Source: CAWEHT01 sp963808455
GTDB taxonomy: Bacteria > Chloroflexota > Anaerolineae > CG2-30-64-16
DNA length: 17,800 nucleotides
Reading direction: 5' to 3'
Assembly (NCBI GenBank): GCA_963808455.1
Contig: CAWEHT010000202.1
Coordinates: 1 to 17,800, forward strand
The translations under genes and the position numbers were made by a program. Position 1 is the stretch's first letter. Each line of letters starts with the position of its first letter. Shown here piece by piece: positions 14,856 to 17,800 of the stretch. The notes under the pieces were generated by a model. The model saw only the letters and a list, made by a program, of their open reading frames with translations, was not told the origin of the DNA and searched no databases.

Positions 14856-15896
14856 ATGGCCCAGCTTATGAAGGCCCTCGTCAAAAAATACGCCCGGCCC
14901 GGCTTGTGGCTGGACGAGGTTCCCGTGCCCGAATTCGGCATCAACGATGTGCTGATCCGGATTCACAAGACGGCCATCTGCGGCACAGACGTCCATATCT
15001 GGGATTGGAATGCCTGGGCGCAAAAGACCATACCGGTGCCTATGCCGATCGGCCACGAGTTCGTGGGGACGGTGGCGGCCGTCGGCAGCAACGTGCACGA
15101 CACGAACATCGGCGATGTCGTTTCCGGGGAGGGCCACATCGTCTGCGGGCGCTGCCGGAATTGCCTGGCAGGACGCCGGCACCTGTGCCGTGACACCAAG
15201 GGCGTCGGCGTGAACCGGCCCGGCGCCTTTGCCGAGTACCTGTGCATCCCGGTCACCAATGTCTGGCACGCCGACCCGAGGATACCGGAAAATACCCTCG
15301 CCATCTTTGATCCTTTCGGGAATGCCACGCACACTGCCCTGGCTTTCGACGTGCTGGGCGAGGACGTGTTGATCACCGGCGCAGGGCCGATCGGGATCAT
15401 GGCGACCGCTATCGCCAGGCATGCAGGCGCTCGCTATGTCGTGACGACCGACGTGAATCCCTACAGGCTAAAGCTGGCCGAGAAAATGGGTGCGACGGTG
15501 GCTCTGAACGTGCGGGAATCGCGGATTGCCCAGGTCCAGCGCGACCTGGGCATGAAAGAGGGCTTCGACGTCGGCCTGGAGATGTCGGGCAACGGCGCGG
15601 CTTTCCGCGAGATGCTGGATAATATGTGTCATGGCGGCAGGATCGCCTTGCTTGGGCTGCCCTCCGAGGACCTGGCTATCGACTGGAACACCGTGATCTT
15701 CAACATGCTGACGATCAAGGGGATTTACGGGCGAGAAATGTACGAGACGTGGTACATGATGCAGTCGATGATCCTGAGCGGCCTCGATGTCAGCCCGGTC
15801 ATAACCCATCGTTTTCCCTACACCGAGTTCGAGCAGGCGTTCGGTGTCATGTGTTCGGGCGAGTCCGGCAAGGTGATCCTGGACTGGGACGTCTAA
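14856..15896 (+). CDS. tdh: L-threonine 3-dehydrogenase (zinc, NAD-dependent)
   Basis: This enzyme oxidises L-threonine to 2-amino-3-ketobutyrate, the first step of threonine conversion to glycine and acetyl-CoA. The 346-residue medium-chain dehydrogenase shows the catalytic zinc site Cys42 (ICGTDVHIW) with His67-Glu68 (GHE), the structural zinc cysteines 97, 100, 103 and 111, FDPFGNATHTAL at 151-162 as in E. coli Tdh, and the Rossmann motif GAGPIG at 175-180. All metal ligands are offset by four from E. coli numbering, which supports Tdh over sorbitol or alcohol dehydrogenases. ATG 14856 has CAGGTG about eight bases upstream and AAAAGGAAG further out, so the start is reasonable but not certain. 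No kbl (2-amino-3-ketobutyrate CoA ligase) follows. The stop overlaps the stop of the convergent chrA. Confidence 0.94.
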   Translation: MAQLMKALVKKYARPGLWLDEVPVPEFGINDVLIRIHKTAICGTDVHIWDWNAWAQKTIPVPMPIGHEFVGTVAAVGSNVHDTNIGDVVSGEGHIVCGRCRNCLAGRRHLCRDTKGVGVNRPGAFAEYLCIPVTNVWHADPRIPENTLAIFDPFGNATHTALAFDVLGEDVLITGAGPIGIMATAIARHAGARYVVTTDVNPYRLKLAEKMGATVALNVRESRIAQVQRDLGMKEGFDVGLEMSGNGAAFREMLDNMCHGGRIALLGLPSEDLAIDWNTVIFNMLTIKGIYGREMYETWYMMQSMILSGLDVSPVITHRFPYTEFEQAFGVMCSGESGKVILDWDV

Positions 15897-17069
15897 AGCA
15901 AGAGCGTCCTGGCGACGCCGATGAGCGCTCCGGCCGCGATCAGCCAGACCGAACTGACGCGGCCGCGCGAGCAGGAGCACGCCTGCGACGACCGCCAGGG
16001 CCACCGTCAGAGGGTCTACCAGTGCAGCCTGGCCCAGCTGCCACGTGACGGCTGCCATGAGGCCCAGCGCTGAGGCATTGGCGCCGTCCAGGAAGCCGCG
16101 GGCCCATGGCAACGCGCGCAGGCGCGGCACGAGGGGATAGACGACCGGCACGAACACGAATGCCGGAAGGAAGATTGCCAGCGTCGCGAGCAACGCGCCC
16201 GCCCAGCCTCCCACCAGGTACCCGATAAAGGTCGCGGTGGTGAACACTGGGCCGGGCGTGAACTGGCCAACGGCAACGGCATCGAGCAGCTGCCGGTCTG
16301 TCAGCCAGCCAAGCCGCACCACGAAATCCGCCCGCAGAAAGGCCAGCAACACGTAGCCACTGCCGAAGACCACGGCTCCAATTTTGAGGAAGGTCAGGAA
16401 GAGGCTGACCAGGCTGAAAGGTATGGTCCCGGCGGACGCGGAGGCCGCCAGGGGCAGCCATTGGGCGGGCAGTAGCGCCAGTCCCATCAGGCCCCGCACC
16501 TCGCGCAGCCGGGCCGCGTTCTGGATCGCCAGCACCAATAGCGCCCCCCCGAACAGCAGCACGACCGGGCTCAGGCCGGCGAAATATAAGGCAAAAACCG
16601 CGAGCACCACCCCCGCCAGCCAGGCAGTCTTGATGGCCGTCTTGCCCAGCCCCCAGAGTGCTTGAAATATTACCGCGACGATGACCGGCTTGATGCCGTA
16701 TAGCAGGGCTTCGGCGCCAGGGGTGGTGCCGAAACGCGTGTAGGCCCATGCAAAGGCCAGCACGATCAGCATCGCCGGCAAGATGAAGAAAGCGCCGGCC
16801 ATGGCCAGCCCCTGCCACCCGGCGCGTATGTAGCCCAGGAAAATAGCTACTTCTGTGGAGCTAGGGCCGGGCACGAGGTTGGCGGCGCCGACCAGATCCA
16901 GGAACTGCTGCTCTGAGACCCAATGCCGGCGCTGCACAGCCTCCTGGCGCATGAGGGCAATATGAGCCGCCGGGCCGCCGAACCCGATCAACCCCAACTT
17001 CAGGAAGAGTGCCGCGACCTCGCGGCCCGCGTTTTGACGGCGATGGAGCGTGGGCTCCTCGTTGCTCAC
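15893..17069 (-). CDS. chrA: Chromate transporter family protein ChrA, one late frameshift
   Basis: This is an inner-membrane anion transporter of the CHR family; characterised members export chromate, but many have unproven substrates. It is the long two-domain form: the N-terminal half has FGGPAAH at 30-36 and NLVPGPSSTE at 64-73, the C-terminal half has VFGSGYVLLAFL at 234-245 and TPGPVFTTATFIGY at 271-284, with many hydrophobic segments. As it stands the frame runs on antisense to tdh down to 15468. One extra base near 15962 explains this. Removing it gives a membrane-like ending (VWLIAAGALIGVARTLLL) and TAG at 15895-15893, total 391 residues, normal for the family. Start GTG 17069 has only a weak ribosome binding site. 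It follows the dinB fragment by 55 bases on the same strand. Confidence 0.88.
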
Positions 17070-17124
17070 GGGGCCTGAGGCCCGGCGCTGGCTGCCGGGG
17101 GTGCCGGTTGCTGAAGCAGCGCGG

Positions 17125-17412
17125 TCAGTTGATCCTACTTTCGCGAATATGGGCTACCAGGTCCATCTCGCCGGGAGATTGGTCAAGCTTGCTGAGCATC
17201 ACGGCTGCCTCGCTGTGATGCTGGGTGCCGTGATTTTGGAACCACATCCATTCGGTGCCCATAATGTGAGTTAGGGTGCCGCGCAGGCTGCGATCATCGC
17301 ATGAGGAGGCGGAAGTAAACTGCAGTTCGGTCAGGCCCTCAGCCGTCCGCAGGATGCGGTGATTAGCCCAACAGTTGTAGCCATAGAGGGTGGCAAAGTA
17401 TGACGCGTGCAT
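17125..17412 (-). CDS. DinB-family protein, C-terminally truncated
   Basis: The 95-residue reading frame matches the N-terminal part of DinB/YfiT-like four-helix proteins: LYGYNCWANHRIL at about 9-21, LTELQFTSA, then SLRGTLTHIMGTEWMWF at about 42-58 containing the first conserved metal-ligand His. Full-length members have about 150-170 residues and carry two more His ligands near the C-terminus. These are missing here because the frame stops 55 bases before chrA, and I see no continuation in other frames. It is either a pseudogene left by a deletion or a minimal variant. ATG 17412 has no clear ribosome binding site and may be translated by coupling, 26 bases after the preceding stop. Confidence 0.65.
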   Translation of the reverse strand: MHASYFATLYGYNCWANHRILRTAEGLTELQFTSASSCDDRSLRGTLTHIMGTEWMWFQNHGTQHHSEAAVMLSKLDQSPGEMDLVAHIRESRIN

Positions 17413-17438
17413 CCAACTGGGCCCAACTTGCTACAGAG

Positions 17439-17800
17439 CTACGTGCTCCCACCCGGCGTGCCGTACAGCCACCAATTCTGCGCTTGAGGGTAGTAGCTCT
17501 CATCCCCGCGGGGCCCTACGTAGGTTGTCCCCTTCAGCAGGCCGCGCAGGCGCTGGTCGAGGCCCGCCAGACGCGCCGCAACGTCTCGCTGGCCGGGTCA
17601 CTTTGCAGCTGACGTGCCACCAACGCCAGGCGGGTCCGCGTGTGCACCACGCTGGCGTAATCTTCTCTGGCCCGCTCTTCGTGCGATGCGTCGTCCAGGT
17701 ACCATTGCCAGGTGTCCAGGAGAGCTTTATATTCCCTGCGCAGCTTATCCTGCCACTGCGCGTGCCACACGCGGCCGTCCTCGGCAAGCTTGCTCTCGAT
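17439..17800 (-). CDS. Unidentified protein, C-terminal part, one frameshift
   Basis: A minus-strand frame enters from the window edge (ESKLAEDGRVWHAQWQDKL) and reads through a charged, probably helical region (LRREYKALLDTWQWYLDDA, then TRLALVARQLQ). Near 17568 one base appears to be missing: as written, the frame stops at 17534. Restoring a base gives LAGLDQRLRGLL and the ordered tail DESYYPQAQNWWLYGTPGG, ending at TAG 17441-17439. The corrected ending is more protein-like than the uncorrected one. I do not recognise the family. It precedes the dinB fragment and chrA on the same strand, with 26 bases to the next start. Confidence 0.5.

Noticed and set aside
15468..15892. ChrA C-terminal extension antisense to tdh
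   Set aside because: The extension is charged, not membrane-like, and results from one extra base near 15962. The corrected frame gives a normal ChrA ending.
1..17800. CRISPR arrays, tRNA or rRNA genes, insertion sequences, phage or defence genes
   Set aside because: I saw no spaced repeat array, no tRNA cloverleaf or rRNA-like sequence, and no transposase, integrase or known defence domain. Negative by eye only; a tRNA and profile search would settle it.

Overview
The window is a GC-rich bacterial chromosome segment that reads as housekeeping and transport genes, not as a mobile or defence island. I infer a Chloroflexota (Anaerolineae/Caldilineae-like) source. The reasons are the gene mix (GTP-type PEP carboxykinase, zinc threonine dehydrogenase, XDH-type molybdenum hydroxylase beside a MoaD-like carrier, two-domain ChrA) and a secreted protein whose mature N-terminus carries the 'YLPVI' type of segment I associate with exported Chloroflexota proteins. 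This is recognition, not a database result, and only moderately sure.

Layout. 1-4593 (+): a phosphate uptake operon, with the end of pstS, then pstC, pstA, two tandem pstB paralogues and phoU. The first pstB is broken by two single-base insertions and pstA runs into it without a stop; the second pstB is intact. 4594-4961: a non-coding stretch with four consecutive hairpins and 11-bp-phased CTTAA repeats resembling a PhoB/PhoP operator, in front of a 70-residue zinc-ribbon protein. 5242-7869 (-): a MoaD/ThiS-like sulfur carrier and a large xanthine-dehydrogenase-type molybdenum subunit with two frameshifts. 8134-8862 (+): a stand-alone cobalamin (MetH-type) reactivation-domain protein ending in a heptamer tandem repeat. 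9045-10248 (-): a secreted protein of unknown function. 10427-12265 (+): pckG with a good intrinsic terminator. 12302-13021 (-): a B3/B4-domain protein with three frameshifts. 13126-15896 (+): pgi and then tdh, with a perfect 17-bp tandem repeat between them. 15893-17800 (-): an unidentified partial gene, a truncated dinB and chrA, converging on tdh with overlapping stop codons.

The genes serve phosphate import and its control, gluconeogenesis/glycolysis (pckG, pgi), threonine catabolism (tdh), molybdoenzyme and cobalamin chemistry, and anion (chromate) transport. The most striking global property is about ten single-base frameshifts, nine of them of the insertion type, in otherwise well-conserved genes. 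Insertion-dominated sequencing error is the simplest explanation, but the pattern should be checked. I did not find a convincing new multi-gene system. The best leads are the phased repeats with the hairpin cluster after phoU, the tandem repeat before tdh, the MoaD-molybdenum subunit pair without partner subunits, and the solitary cobalamin-reactivation protein with a cysteine cluster.
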